In this document: positions 8,712 through 17,902 of the stretch, in pieces
Layout of the letters: every line of letters begins with the position of its first letter
How positions within the stretch are numbered: the stretch's first letter is position 1
NCBI GenBank assembly: GCA_034435675.1
Contig: DAOTWP010000286.1
Span: forward strand, 1-64,000
DNA: 64,000 bases
Reading direction: 5' to 3'
DNA from: DAOTWP01 sp034435675
Lineage (GTDB): Bacteria; Chloroflexota; Anaerolineae; Aggregatilineales; Phototrophicaceae
Program-made: the position numbers and the translations under genes
Notes under the pieces: generated by a model
Databases searched by the model: none
Seen by the model: only the letters and a program-made list of their open reading frames with translations
Told to the model about the DNA's origin: nothing

Positions 8712-10040
8712 ATGCCTGCCGATTTCTCCCTCCACACGACGGCAACCGAACTGGAAGCGCGCCTCCGCGCCTATCGCCCGCTGCAATTTGCGCCGGATTG
8801 GACGCAGGACTGGATTTTCCCGCATTTTCAGGGGCTGTCGCTGGTCAACCTGGCGCAGAGCATTCCACACCTGCTGGGCATTGCGCTGCCCGACGCCCGC
8901 CCGCTGGATGCCGCCGTCTGGGCGGGAGATGACCCTGCCGGGCGGGTGGATCGTGTGGTGTTGTTTCTGTCAGACGGTCTGGGCTACAAGCTGCTCCAGC
9001 AGTTCATGACAGATGACGCCGCCCTGCGCGGGCTGCTGGGTGACCTGACCGACGGGCGTGGGGCAGTGCCGCTGACCTCAATTTCACCCAGTACAACAGT
9101 TGCCGCGCTGACGACGCTGTGGACCGGGCGCGCCCCGATAGCACATGGTATCGTCGGTTTGGGTATGTTCCTGCGCGAATTCTCTATGCCCGTGTACATG
9201 CTCAGCCTGTCGCCGTACACGGTGCCGGTTGCGCCGGGGGCGTTTGTGCAGTGGGGCTTGGACCCGCAGACGTTTGTGCCCGTGCCGGGTTTGCCCGAAC
9301 TGCTGGCAAAAGCAGGCATCCCGACGCATCTGCTGCTCGAAAAGTCCTTGATGGGCACCGGGCTGTCGCAAGTGCTGCATCGCGGTGTGCGCAAGGAACA
9401 CCGCCACCGCCATGCCGGGATGAGCGATTTCTGGCTGCGCCTGCGCGATGTGCTGGCGCAGACACGCGGGCAGCGCTGTGCCGTACAGGTCTATTATCCC
9501 CCGTTTGATACGCTGGCACATGCTTACGGCGCGGATACCCCTTACACCCGCCACGAAGTCCACGAACAGTTCAGCCAGCTTAACACGCTGCTGGGCGATC
9601 CTGTCGTGCAGGATGGGCGCACGCTGTTTCTGTTCGCGGCAGATCACGGGCATTACAACGCCAGTCATGTAATTAACTTCAGCACTGACCCCCGCGCGCA
9701 GCCGCTGGTGGATGCGCTGCGCACCGTGGGCACGGGCGAGCCGCGCATGGCGTATCTCACCGCCCGCGATGGCATGCGCCAGCAGATTATCGGCACCCTG
9801 GAACGCGAATATGGCGATGAACTTGTCTGGGTGAACAGCGACGATGCCGTGCGCGCCGGGCTGTTCGGCAGCGAACCCGCCTATGCCGAAGCGCTGCATC
9901 GCCTGGGCGATGTGATTGTGTTCCCTCGTTTGGGCGGGTTGGTCACGGATCGTGATGATGGCCTGTCTTCGCTGGTGAGCTGGCACGGCGGGCTGGCGGA
10001 CTGGGAGATGCTCATCCCGTTGATCTGGAAATGGCTCTAG
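8712..10040 (+). CDS. Alkaline phosphatase superfamily protein (type I phosphodiesterase/nucleotide pyrophosphatase-like)
   Basis: The 442-residue protein has no signal peptide or membrane helix, so it is probably cytosolic. Superfamily metal and nucleophile motifs are in order: VVLFLSDGLGYKLLQ with D88, then TSISPSTTVAALTTLWTG at 122-139 with the candidate nucleophile Thr at 128/129, then LFLFAADHGHYN with the metal-binding DHG. Members hydrolyse phosphodiesters, pyrophosphates or phosphonates, and the substrate here cannot be deduced. Similar cytosolic proteins are frequent in Chloroflexota. PglZ-type phage-defence proteins share the fold, but nothing around it looks like a defence locus. 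Confidence 0.8.
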   Translation: MPADFSLHTTATELEARLRAYRPLQFAPDWTQDWIFPHFQGLSLVNLAQSIPHLLGIALPDARPLDAAVWAGDDPAGRVDRVVLFLSDGLGYKLLQQFMTDDAALRGLLGDLTDGRGAVPLTSISPSTTVAALTTLWTGRAPIAHGIVGLGMFLREFSMPVYMLSLSPYTVPVAPGAFVQWGLDPQTFVPVPGLPELLAKAGIPTHLLLEKSLMGTGLSQVLHRGVRKEHRHRHAGMSDFWLRLRDVLAQTRGQRCAVQVYYPPFDTLAHAYGADTPYTRHEVHEQFSQLNTLLGDPVVQDGRTLFLFAADHGHYNASHVINFSTDPRAQPLVDALRTVGTGEPRMAYLTARDGMRQQIIGTLEREYGDELVWVNSDDAVRAGLFGSEPAYAEALHRLGDVIVFPRLGGLVTDRDDGLSSLVSWHGGLADWEMLIPLIWKWL

Positions 10041-10141
10041 ACGGGTCAAGAAGGGTTGTGATAAATTAAATGTTGTGGAGAGATTTCTTTGAGGGTAGGG
10101 CAGTACCCTGCCAGCGAGAGCCAACGTAAGGATAGCATTGC

Positions 10142-11476
10142 ATGGTGAAACAACTTTCGGGCGGGCTGGTGCTGCGCTCACTGGCAGAAGGCGCGCCGGG
10201 TGATCGTGAGGCGCTGCCGCAGTTTTTCTCGGATACATTCAGCGCTGCCGGGGACGAAGATGGTCCGCTGCTGGGGCAGTGGGTTGCGGCGTTGATTGCG
10301 GGCGATCACCCGGCAACCACCGCAGAGGATGTCTGGATGGTGGTGGATCCACAAAAAGACAACCGCATTGTATCGTCGCTGCTGCTTATTCCGCAGACAT
10401 GGTCTTACGCCGGGATTGAACTGGGCGTGGGGCGCGTTGAACTGGTCGCCACTGACGCGGAATACCGCCGCCGGGGGCTGATCCGTGCGCTGATGAACGA
10501 GGCGCACGCCCGCAGCGCGGCGTTGGGACACACGATTCAGGTGATTACTGGCATTCCGCATTATTATCGCCAGTTTGGGTACACGATGGCGGTTCCGCTG
10601 GGTACAGGCGCGGTTGTGCCGCTTGATCTTGTACCGAAGCTGGCAGATGACCAGCAGCCGCAGTATACGCTGCGCCCGGCGACCGACGCGGACATCCCGC
10701 ACCTGATGCGCTGGGATGCCTACAACGCGCCGCGCTATGCCCTGAGCAGCCAGCGCAGTGCCGCGCAGTGGTCCTATGAACTGCATGGGCGTGAGGCTAA
10801 CCCGATCTGGAAGCTGGATTTAATGATGATTCAGGACAGCGCCGGGACGCCGCTAGGTTATATGGCGCTGCGCCAGCGTTTCAATGAATGGATCACCTGT
10901 ATGGGCTATGTCGTTGGCGACCAGACTTCGTATCTGGCGACCTTTGATGATGTGCTGCGCGGCATACAGGCGCATGTGGCGGCAAAGTACGGCGCAGATG
11001 CGCCCCGTTATCTGCTGATTGACAGTACACACCCGCCGGGTCTGTTCACGCTGGTTGACCGCACTTTTGGCGCGTCGTTGCGTCCGCGTCTGTATGCCTG
11101 GTATATGCGCGCGGCAAGCCCGGCGCAGTTGATTCGCCAGATTGCGCCTGTGCTGGAACAGCGGCTGGTGGGGTCGGCGGCGCAGCGCTACAGCGGCGAA
11201 CTGACGATTAATTTTCTTGATCTGACCGGACTGCGCATCGTATTTGAGAACGGCATTATCACCGACACGGAAGACACACGCCTGGTTAACCCGCAGGAGC
11301 AGGATGCCACTGATGCGCGCTTCCCGTGGTATACGTTCCTCAATCAGGTGTTTGGACACCGCACACACGAGGAACTGGATGACGTGCTGCCGGAAATCAA
11401 TGTCGGCAAGAAAGCGGCGGTGCTGCTGGATGCCCTGTTCCCCAAGATGCCTTCGCGCCTGATGGGGCTGGCGTAA
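10142..11476 (+). CDS. GNAT-family N-acetyltransferase, Eis-like architecture
   Basis: This 444-residue protein is much longer than a single GNAT domain. The first acetyltransferase fold has an acetyl-CoA motif of the type VATDAEYRRRGLIRALM at about 107-123, followed by TGIPHYYRQFGYTM. A second GNAT-like half (about 170-300) lacks a clear P-loop-like motif, and the final 100 residues resemble an SCP2-like C-terminal domain. This matches the Eis family, which acetylates amines, including aminoglycosides in mycobacteria; the substrate here is unknown. It is the first gene of an overlapping trio: its TAA shares a base with an ATG at 11476. A small AGGGTA/TACCCT hairpin lies at 10092-10109 in the leader. 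Confidence 0.8.
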   Translation: MVKQLSGGLVLRSLAEGAPGDREALPQFFSDTFSAAGDEDGPLLGQWVAALIAGDHPATTAEDVWMVVDPQKDNRIVSSLLLIPQTWSYAGIELGVGRVELVATDAEYRRRGLIRALMNEAHARSAALGHTIQVITGIPHYYRQFGYTMAVPLGTGAVVPLDLVPKLADDQQPQYTLRPATDADIPHLMRWDAYNAPRYALSSQRSAAQWSYELHGREANPIWKLDLMMIQDSAGTPLGYMALRQRFNEWITCMGYVVGDQTSYLATFDDVLRGIQAHVAAKYGADAPRYLLIDSTHPPGLFTLVDRTFGASLRPRLYAWYMRAASPAQLIRQIAPVLEQRLVGSAAQRYSGELTINFLDLTGLRIVFENGIITDTEDTRLVNPQEQDATDARFPWYTFLNQVFGHRTHEELDDVLPEINVGKKAAVLLDALFPKMPSRLMGLA

Positions 11477-11535
11477 TGCGGGGCGCTGCGATGCAAGGCG
11501 GGTCTAGCAGGGAGGCGACAGAAAGGGGCGCGGAC

Positions 11536-12135
11536 ATGCTCAGGCGTGACTATATGCTGGTGGTGGATGTCGAGGCGACCTGCTGGAAAGACGGTCCGCC
11601 GCCGGGTGAACAGAGCGAAATCATCGAGATTGGCGTCTGTTTGCTTGACCTGCAAACGGGCGCACCTGGCAGCGCACACAGCCTGATGGTCAACCCGGCA
11701 CGTTCGCGCGTCAGCCCTTTTTGCACCAGCCTCACCAGCATTACACCAGAGATGGTCGAACAGGGCAACTCCTTTGCCGACGCCTGCGCTGTGCTGCGGC
11801 AGGAATACCTGAGCGACCAGCGCCTGTGGGGCAGTTGGGGCAATTATGACCGGCGCATGTTTGAATGGCAGGCGCAGTCCTATGCCGTGCCCTATCCCTT
11901 CGGCGCGCAGCATGTCAACATCAAGGCATTGTTTGCCGAGACCTTCAACCGGCAGGGGAAACGCGCGCGGCAGGTAGGCATGGCGCAGGCGCTGGCACAG
12001 GCGGGGCTGACGCTGGTCGGCACGCATCATCGCGGGGGCGATGACGCCGCGAACATCGCCCGGCTGATGCAGGCGATTCTCAACCGGCGGGGCACAGCGC
12101 TGCTGGCGGTGTATCTGGAGAAAGAGCCGGTCTGA
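11536..12135 (+). CDS. DEDDh 3'-5' exonuclease (ERI-1/KapD-like)
   Basis: I chose the ATG at 11536 because AAAGGGG (11522-11528) sits 7 bp before it, giving 199 residues; an ATG at 11476 would add 20. Exonuclease motif I is VVDVEATCW (two acidic ligands), motif II is GSWGNYDRRMFEWQ, and motif III is THHRGGDDAANIARL with the catalytic His and Asp. The tight spacing and the word TCW after the first motif resemble the ERI-1/KapD group rather than DNA polymerase III epsilon. Such enzymes trim RNA or DNA 3' ends; the substrate is not predictable here. The stop overlaps the next start (TGATG), and the gene lies within a probable three-gene operon. Confidence 0.85.
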   Translation: MLRRDYMLVVDVEATCWKDGPPPGEQSEIIEIGVCLLDLQTGAPGSAHSLMVNPARSRVSPFCTSLTSITPEMVEQGNSFADACAVLRQEYLSDQRLWGSWGNYDRRMFEWQAQSYAVPYPFGAQHVNIKALFAETFNRQGKRARQVGMAQALAQAGLTLVGTHHRGGDDAANIARLMQAILNRRGTALLAVYLEKEPV

Positions 12136-12611
12136 TGGACAACGTGTTTGAACAGCGCCAGCCCGCGCAGGACTTCTTCCGTTCAATGCTGCTGACGGTG
12201 CTGGGGCAGGCATACACGGCGGCGGGTTATGGGCTGGAACCGCGTCCGGTGCAGTGGGCGGGCGGGCTGTTTCGCTTCGCCCGTGTGCTGGACAGCGGCG
12301 TGCAGGTCGCTATCGAGTACCAGCACCTGGTTTATACGGACAGCCAGTACAGCGCGGGCATGCCCTCGCGCTTTCGTGTGACGCTGACTCGCAGCGAGGC
12401 TGCCGGGACTGTGCGCAAAACGCTGAGTGAGCTGGTCGTCACCGACTTTGGCGTGGCGATTTTGCCCTCTGCCGACCACTGGTGGGTTTACCACACACCG
12501 CAGGAACTGGGACACGCGCTGGCAGAAGCCGGACATCTTAGCGTTGGCTATGGTATGCCTTGGCTGGCAGGCGATTTGCAGCCGCCGGAGCGTGACAGCG
12601 AATCAGCATAA
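12135..12611 (+). CDS. Small protein of unknown function, cotranscribed with the exonuclease
   Basis: The 158-residue product is not recognised. It is soluble and of alpha/beta character. The middle segment (IEYQHLVYTDSQYS and RFRVTLTRS) is strand-rich, and the C-terminal third holds WWVYHTPQELGHALAEAG. There are no cysteines and no classical catalytic motif. The ATG overlaps the exonuclease stop by one base, so the two are almost certainly translated together, and it may be a partner or inhibitor. The 160 bp that follow contain no clear terminator. Confidence 0.65.
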   Translation: MDNVFEQRQPAQDFFRSMLLTVLGQAYTAAGYGLEPRPVQWAGGLFRFARVLDSGVQVAIEYQHLVYTDSQYSAGMPSRFRVTLTRSEAAGTVRKTLSELVVTDFGVAILPSADHWWVYHTPQELGHALAEAGHLSVGYGMPWLAGDLQPPERDSESA

Positions 12612-12774
12612 GCGCCGGGTTAGCGGCGGGAAACCGTCATTGACACGCACGCCGCAGCCATTTACCCTCTCCCCATAAAGTCAACTTCCAGGATGACAGT
12701 GCTGCCGGAGGCATAACGGCACGCATCGTTGTGCGATCTGTATCCGGTGACTGCTGAGGGGACAAAAGCTATTG

Positions 12775-15234
12775 ATGGTGATTTTGAAGCTGTTTAAAAC
12801 AACGCTGACCAGTGCCGCGTTCTTTAGTGGACTGCTGGTATTTCTGCTCAGCGCCTGCACGGGCGCGAACAGTGGTCCGGTGTATATCATCGTCACGGGC
12901 GACCCGTCTGCGGCGACAGCACACGCACCCGTAGGCGGGCAGTCCACCACCCCGCTGCCGCCCACGCCCGCGCCCACCCCAACCACGCCTCCGGACATTC
13001 TGCTCCAGCTTGGCGACCGCTACCTGATCAACGGTTATTACGAGAATGCCGCTGCCAGTTATCAGGCGATTCTGGAACAGGGCGACGCCGCTCCGCCGGA
13101 AACCCGTGCGGCGGCAATGTTCACGCTGGGGCAGGCGGCAGTGCGCGAAGGCTTGTACAGCGAGGCAGTCACGGTGCTGACCGAGTTTATCACCGTGTTT
13201 CCGCAGGACGCGCGGGCACCGCAGGCGTATTTCATGCGGGGCGATGCCTATCTGGGGCTGTCGCGCTGGAGCGAGGCGATTGCCGATTTCCAGACTTACC
13301 TCACACTGCGCCCCGGTCTTGTAGACAGCTACGCCTATGAACGCATCGGCGATGCCCAGTTGGCGCTGGGGCAGACGGATGCTGCGCTGGGCAGCTATGC
13401 GCTGGCGATTGACGCTGGGCGCACGCGCGTGCCGCAGGTGGCACTGCGCGAACGGCTTGCGCTGCGGTATCGCAGTGTCGGTCGCTATGCCGAAGCGCTG
13501 GCGCAGTACGAGGCGATTTTGCAGGTTTCGGAAAACCGTGCCTACCGCGCACAGGTTGAACTGCTGGCGGCACAAACCCTGTTGGACAGTGGCGACAGCA
13601 CCAACGGTTATGCGCGGATGCAGCGGGTATTTAACGACTACAGCGGCACGAATGCCAGTTACGAGGCGATGAATGTGCTGCTGACCGCCGGGTTTGAACT
13701 TGACGGTTTCCGCGTGGGGCAGGCACGCTACTTCTACGGCGATTATCCCGGCGCGATCGAGGCGCTGACGGCGTACAGCACGTCGGTGCCGCTGGCAGCG
13801 ATTCCGGCAGAACTGCATATGCTGCTGGGACGTGCCTACCGCGAAGTGGGCAACAGCGCGGCGGCGGATACGTCGTTCCGCACGGTGATTGAGCAGTATC
13901 CCCAGGACGCGCTGTTTGGCGAGGCGCTGCTGGAACGCGGGCGCACGCGCTTTTTGGCGGGCGACATTCCCGGCGCAATTGATTTCTATCTGTTTATTGC
14001 TGATAACTACGGTTATCTGGCGGCAACGGCGGCGCAGGCGTTGTGGCGTGTGGGCTATCTTTATGGTGTGGGCGGCGACCCGGTGCAGTCGCGCACATAT
14101 TTTATCCGGTTGGCAGACAGCTATCCCGAAAGTGAAGAGGCAGCCAGCGGTTTGTTTATCGCGGCGTCGGCGGCTTACAACGCGGGCGAGTTCACCGTAG
14201 CGGAGCAGCTTTACGCACGCATTGCGGCGACCACGACGGGCGAGACGCAGGCGTCGGCGTATATGTGGGTCGGGCGGCTGGCGCTGGGGCGCGGCGATCA
14301 GGCACGGGCAGACGAAGTGTTCGCGCTGGGCGCTGCCGCTGCGCCGGAGAGTTATTACAGCGTGCGGGCACAGGACATCCGTGCAGGTATTGTGCCGTTC
14401 ACGCCCCCGGTGGGCTACCGCTTCGAGTTTGATGATGCGGCAGACCTTGCGGTGGCAGAGGCATGGCTGCGGACGACCTTCAGCATCACACAGGCGGGCG
14501 ACCTGTGGCGCATGTCCCCGGAACTGGACGCGAACCCGAACATGGTGCGCGGGCGTGAACTGTGGGCGCTGGGCGCGTTTGATCAGGCGGCAGACGAATT
14601 CTTCGAGGCAATTAACGCCAACGATACCAATGCGCTGGCGTCCTACCAGCTTGCCGTCTATCTGCGCGGCATCGGCGCGTACTACCCGTCGATCTTCGCG
14701 GCGGCAAACGTGATCCGTACTGCCGGGGTGAACACCCTGGATGCCCCGGCGTTTATCGCTCGCATGCGCTACCCGATTTACTACCTTGATGCGGCGCTGG
14801 CAGCAACTTCACAGTACGCGATGGACCCGCTGCTGCTGTTTGCGCTCATCCGGCACGAAAGCCTGTTTAACACTTACGCGGTGGGGGCAGCGGCGGAACA
14901 CGGACTGACACAGGTCATCCCCAGCACAGCGGAATACATTGCTGCGCAAATTGGCTGGGAGAATTATCAGCACAGTGATCTGTTCCGCCCTTATGCAGGC
15001 GTGGAGTTTGGGGCGTTTTTCCTCGCGGAGCAGTTGGGGCGTTTTGATGGCAATGTCTATGCGGCGCTGGCGGGGTATAACGCGGGACCGGGCAGGGCGA
15101 TTGACTGGCTGGCGCTGTCGGGGGGCGATCCTGACCTGTTCATGACCACCATCACCATCGAGTCGACACAGCTTTATATTCAATCCATCTATCGGAATTA
15201 CGCGATTTACCGGGTATTGTACGGGACCCCCTGA
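12775..15234 (+). CDS. Lipoprotein lytic transglycosylase with TPR repeats (Slt-like)
   Basis: The protein starts with a lipoprotein signal peptide ending LLSAC, putting the lipidated Cys at residue 28, followed by a Pro/Thr-rich linker. About 600 residues of TPR-like helical repeats follow (for example AAMFTLGQAAVREGLYSEAV, and GDAYLGLSRWSEAIADFQTY). The C-terminal SLT domain begins about residue 680; its catalytic glutamate is E695 in LIRHESLFN, with GLTQVIPSTA and the conserved AALAGYNAGPG. It would cleave peptidoglycan between MurNAc and GlcNAc with 1,6-anhydro formation at the outer face of the membrane. A TTG at 12772 could also initiate, with GAGGGG ten bases upstream. The architecture resembles soluble Slt70, but it is lipid-anchored. 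Confidence 0.92.
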   Translation: MVILKLFKTTLTSAAFFSGLLVFLLSACTGANSGPVYIIVTGDPSAATAHAPVGGQSTTPLPPTPAPTPTTPPDILLQLGDRYLINGYYENAAASYQAILEQGDAAPPETRAAAMFTLGQAAVREGLYSEAVTVLTEFITVFPQDARAPQAYFMRGDAYLGLSRWSEAIADFQTYLTLRPGLVDSYAYERIGDAQLALGQTDAALGSYALAIDAGRTRVPQVALRERLALRYRSVGRYAEALAQYEAILQVSENRAYRAQVELLAAQTLLDSGDSTNGYARMQRVFNDYSGTNASYEAMNVLLTAGFELDGFRVGQARYFYGDYPGAIEALTAYSTSVPLAAIPAELHMLLGRAYREVGNSAAADTSFRTVIEQYPQDALFGEALLERGRTRFLAGDIPGAIDFYLFIADNYGYLAATAAQALWRVGYLYGVGGDPVQSRTYFIRLADSYPESEEAASGLFIAASAAYNAGEFTVAEQLYARIAATTTGETQASAYMWVGRLALGRGDQARADEVFALGAAAAPESYYSVRAQDIRAGIVPFTPPVGYRFEFDDAADLAVAEAWLRTTFSITQAGDLWRMSPELDANPNMVRGRELWALGAFDQAADEFFEAINANDTNALASYQLAVYLRGIGAYYPSIFAAANVIRTAGVNTLDAPAFIARMRYPIYYLDAALAATSQYAMDPLLLFALIRHESLFNTYAVGAAAEHGLTQVIPSTAEYIAAQIGWENYQHSDLFRPYAGVEFGAFFLAEQLGRFDGNVYAALAGYNAGPGRAIDWLALSGGDPDLFMTTITIESTQLYIQSIYRNYAIYRVLYGTP

Positions 15235-15248
15235 GCAGCAAACAATCG

Positions 15249-15278
15249 TTCGCCGTCGTCAACACGGGCGACGGCGAA
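15249..15278. terminator. Bidirectional hairpin after the lytic transglycosylase
   Basis: The perfect 10-bp stem TTCGCCGTCG / CGACGGCGAA with a 10-nt loop lies just after the transglycosylase stop and before the convergent receiver gene. The U-tract is weak, but the position fits a shared terminator. Confidence 0.6.
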
Positions 15279-15349
15279 TGCTGTGAGGTCGAAAAACACT
15301 GGCGATGGCATCGCGCCATGTGGCGGCGCAATTACCGCACTTGCTGTGT

Positions 15350-15733
15350 TCAGGCGTTGTTGTTGACCTGCGCCAGCATGGTGCGTACCTTCGCCACCAG
15401 GTCATGGTGCAGGATCGGTTTGGGCAGATAGTCATCTGCACCGGCTTCCATGCCGCGCATAATACTGTCTGCATCCCCTCTTGCAGAGAGGATCAGCACC
15501 GGGACATGCGCGGTGTCCTGGCGTTTGCGAATCAGACCGCACAGCTCGATACCGTTCATCCCCGGCATCATTACGTCCAGAATAATCAGATCCGGGATGT
15601 CCTTATCAAGCACCGCCAACGCTGACTCTGCATCTTTAGCCTTGAGCACGCTAAAACCGCCACGCTCCAACATGATGCCGATCAGAGTTAGTGCGCCGAT
15701 TTCGTCATCTACCACCAGGATATGTTTTTTCAT
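15350..15733 (-). CDS. Stand-alone response regulator receiver domain (CheY-like)
   Basis: This 127-residue protein consists of a receiver domain only. The acidic pocket is VVDDE at residues 7-11, the phospho-acceptor is D53 in LIILDVMMPGMNG, the switch Ser is in VLILSARG, and the conserved Lys is in DDYLPKP. There is no output domain, so it would act through protein-protein contact or phosphotransfer. I prefer the ATG at 15733, preceded by GGAG/GAGG, over an upstream GTG at 15745. No kinase is adjacent; the nearest ones are at 29.6-32.7 kb. Confidence 0.93.
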   Translation of the reverse strand: MKKHILVVDDEIGALTLIGIMLERGGFSVLKAKDAESALAVLDKDIPDLIILDVMMPGMNGIELCGLIRKRQDTAHVPVLILSARGDADSIMRGMEAGADDYLPKPILHHDLVAKVRTMLAQVNNNA

Positions 15734-15779
15734 CGATGACCTCACTCCGCAACCCTGCCGTCTATACAGGGGAAAATGC

Positions 15780-16033
15780 TCCGCAAATGAAACCTAGTCC
15801 ACAATTCGTAAACAATCCCAGTTTACCATTTAATAGCATCGAGATTCAATCAACGTTTTCAAGAAAACCTCAATACTTGGTTGGAATTAAGCTGATATTG
15901 CAGGGATTGCATCATGCGCTCACATTTACCACTTTAAAAGCGACGCTTTGCAGTAAACTAAAAACAAACTTTCAGAAATTTTAGGTATTTCTGCTGTTGC
16001 CCTGTAACTACAGTTTATCATCGCTTCGGTTGC
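15780..16033. other. AT-rich intergenic island between divergent genes
   Basis: The gap between the receiver gene and the parvulin gene is visibly richer in A and T than its surroundings and has no convincing coding frame. It contains the 10-mer CAGTTTAYCA twice, at 15819-15828 and 16011-16020, plus an inverted relative (CAGTAAACTA at 15951-15960). It probably holds the divergent promoters and perhaps a regulator site. No clean -35/-10 pair could be assigned. Confidence 0.45.
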
Positions 16034-16093
16034 GTGTATCATAAATCTTGCGCATTGTCACCGTGCTTTCCTGTTTTGATGAGATCATTAGGT

Positions 16094-17794
16094 ATGGCTT
16101 GTATTATCATCTGTAGGCAGTTTTACCGCAACCACCTGCTGAAGCGCGGACTGCTGCAGGCGCTGCTGTGCTGCGTTCTGCTGTCCGGCGTGCGCGGCTA
16201 CGCTCAGCAAGAGTATACCATCCCGGCAGACCCGCCAGGGATGAATCGTGACGAAATTGTAGCAACGGTTGGGGATATCACGATTACGCTGGGGGAGTTC
16301 CGCGCGCGGGTGCGTTACGAGCGCTGGCGGCTGCTGCTGCCATTGGCGCGGCTCGTTGAAGAATACGGCGTCGACGTACTGGATGTCAGCAGACCGGAAA
16401 ACCCGTTTGTGGTCATAGTGCAGAACACCACCCGGCTGTTGAGCACGCCGCTGGAGCTGGGACGCTTTGTGTATGACCGCATGGTGCTGGAAGCGCTGTA
16501 CCGCCATGAACTCCGTGCGCGGGGGTTAGAGATTGCCGATTGCACTACAAACGCGCTGTGGCAGGAGGTGCTGTGGCTGCGCGTGCTGCCGAGCTGCCAG
16601 ACGCCAGCGGGGCTGGATGCGGCGATTGACGGCTATATCGCGCAGGCGGCGGTGTATTCAGGCATGTCGGGCGAGGCAATTGCGCAGACTGTGCTCGACA
16701 GCGCGGCATTTGGTATTGTCCAGGATGCCCTGGCGGCGGAACTGGTTTCATCCGATCCGATTCCGCTGGTGCGCACGCGGCATATTCGTGTGACCAGCCG
16801 TGCCGCTGCCGATGTGGTGATGACGCGGATTGCGTCCGGCGAGGCGTTTTATGACGTGCTGTTGGACACGACCGAAGACCCAAATGCTGCCGGAACAGAT
16901 GGCGATCTGGGTTATTTCACCGCTGACCAGACGCTGCCGCGCTTTGCCGAGGCGGTCTTTGGCGCGCAGGTGGGCGACATTGTTGGACCTGTGCGCACTG
17001 CCGCCGGGTTTCATGTTGTTGAAGTGCTGGATCGCACTGGCGCGGCGCAGTTCGACCAGATGATCCTGCCGACCGAAGCGCAGGCGGCGCAGCTGCTGGC
17101 GCGGTTGCAAGCCGGTGAGGATTTTGCCGCGCTTGCTGCCCGCGAAGGATTAATTGTCACCAGTTATTTGCCCGCCAATATTGAGATTACCGCGCTGAAA
17201 ACAGCCATCTACAGCGCCGATGTCGGTGAAATTGTCGGACCCATCCAGACAGAAGCCGGTTACCATCTGGTGCTGATACGTGGGTTTAATCCCGATATTG
17301 TGGTGATGCGTGCGCGGCATATTCTGCTGCGCACCGAAGGGCAGGCTTATGCTGTGCTGCAGCGACTGCAAGCAGGCGAAGATTTTGTCACACTGGTACA
17401 CGAACTATCGCTGGATATAGTGACAGCAGGGCACGGGGGGGATACACTGCTGCTGGCAACCGGCGGGGAAGATCGCGGGTACTATACCCAGTCGCGGATG
17501 ATCCCGGAGATTGCCGACCCGGCGTTCGCCGCGCAGGTAGGGGACATCCTCGGTCCGATTGAGATTCAGGGCAATTATTTCATCGTTGAGGTGCTGGATC
17601 GCCAGTTTCGCCCGCCAACGCTGGAAGAAATGCAGCGCGCCCGCAGCGATGCGATTCTGCAATGGCAGAATGCGCAGGTATTGGGGGCAGAGGTTGTGCT
17701 CACTACGGCATGGCTGCCCTATGTGCCGGAAGATCCACGTCCGAGCGATGTGTCCCCGCTGCTGACGGCGCTGGAAGAACGCCTGCCGAGATAA
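16094..17794 (+). CDS. Secreted parvulin-type peptidyl-prolyl isomerase with repeated PpiC modules (PrsA/SurA-like)
   Basis: The predicted 566-residue protein has a signal peptide at residues 1 to about 38 (basic HLLKR, then a Leu/Cys-rich core ending GYAQQ). A helical SurA_N-like segment follows, opening DEIVATVGDITITLGEFR. Two recognisable parvulin domains are present: VRTRHIRVTSRAAADVVMTR to HVVEVLDR, and VMRARHILLRTEGQAYAVLQ to FIVEVLDR. Between them is a degenerate copy that keeps VGEIVGPIQTEAGYHLV but lacks the opening RHI strand. It would assist folding of exported proteins outside the membrane. The start is uncertain: a GTG at 16034 and an ATG at 16079 are in frame; 16094 gives the most normal signal peptide. 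Confidence 0.85.
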   Translation: MACIIICRQFYRNHLLKRGLLQALLCCVLLSGVRGYAQQEYTIPADPPGMNRDEIVATVGDITITLGEFRARVRYERWRLLLPLARLVEEYGVDVLDVSRPENPFVVIVQNTTRLLSTPLELGRFVYDRMVLEALYRHELRARGLEIADCTTNALWQEVLWLRVLPSCQTPAGLDAAIDGYIAQAAVYSGMSGEAIAQTVLDSAAFGIVQDALAAELVSSDPIPLVRTRHIRVTSRAAADVVMTRIASGEAFYDVLLDTTEDPNAAGTDGDLGYFTADQTLPRFAEAVFGAQVGDIVGPVRTAAGFHVVEVLDRTGAAQFDQMILPTEAQAAQLLARLQAGEDFAALAAREGLIVTSYLPANIEITALKTAIYSADVGEIVGPIQTEAGYHLVLIRGFNPDIVVMRARHILLRTEGQAYAVLQRLQAGEDFVTLVHELSLDIVTAGHGGDTLLLATGGEDRGYYTQSRMIPEIADPAFAAQVGDILGPIEIQGNYFIVEVLDRQFRPPTLEEMQRARSDAILQWQNAQVLGAEVVLTTAWLPYVPEDPRPSDVSPLLTALEERLPR

Positions 17795-17902
17795 TTGGTG
17801 CTGGCGGGGCAGGGCTGTATGCTTGCAGCCCTGGCAGTGACCTTGCTGCGGACTGGTAAACGATTTCATGAAGGTTTCACAATCTTTACAAAATCCTATA
17901 CT

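Noticed and set aside
8712..10040. PglZ-type phage-defence phosphatase
   Set aside because: The alkaline phosphatase fold is shared, but no BREX or similar partner genes are nearby.
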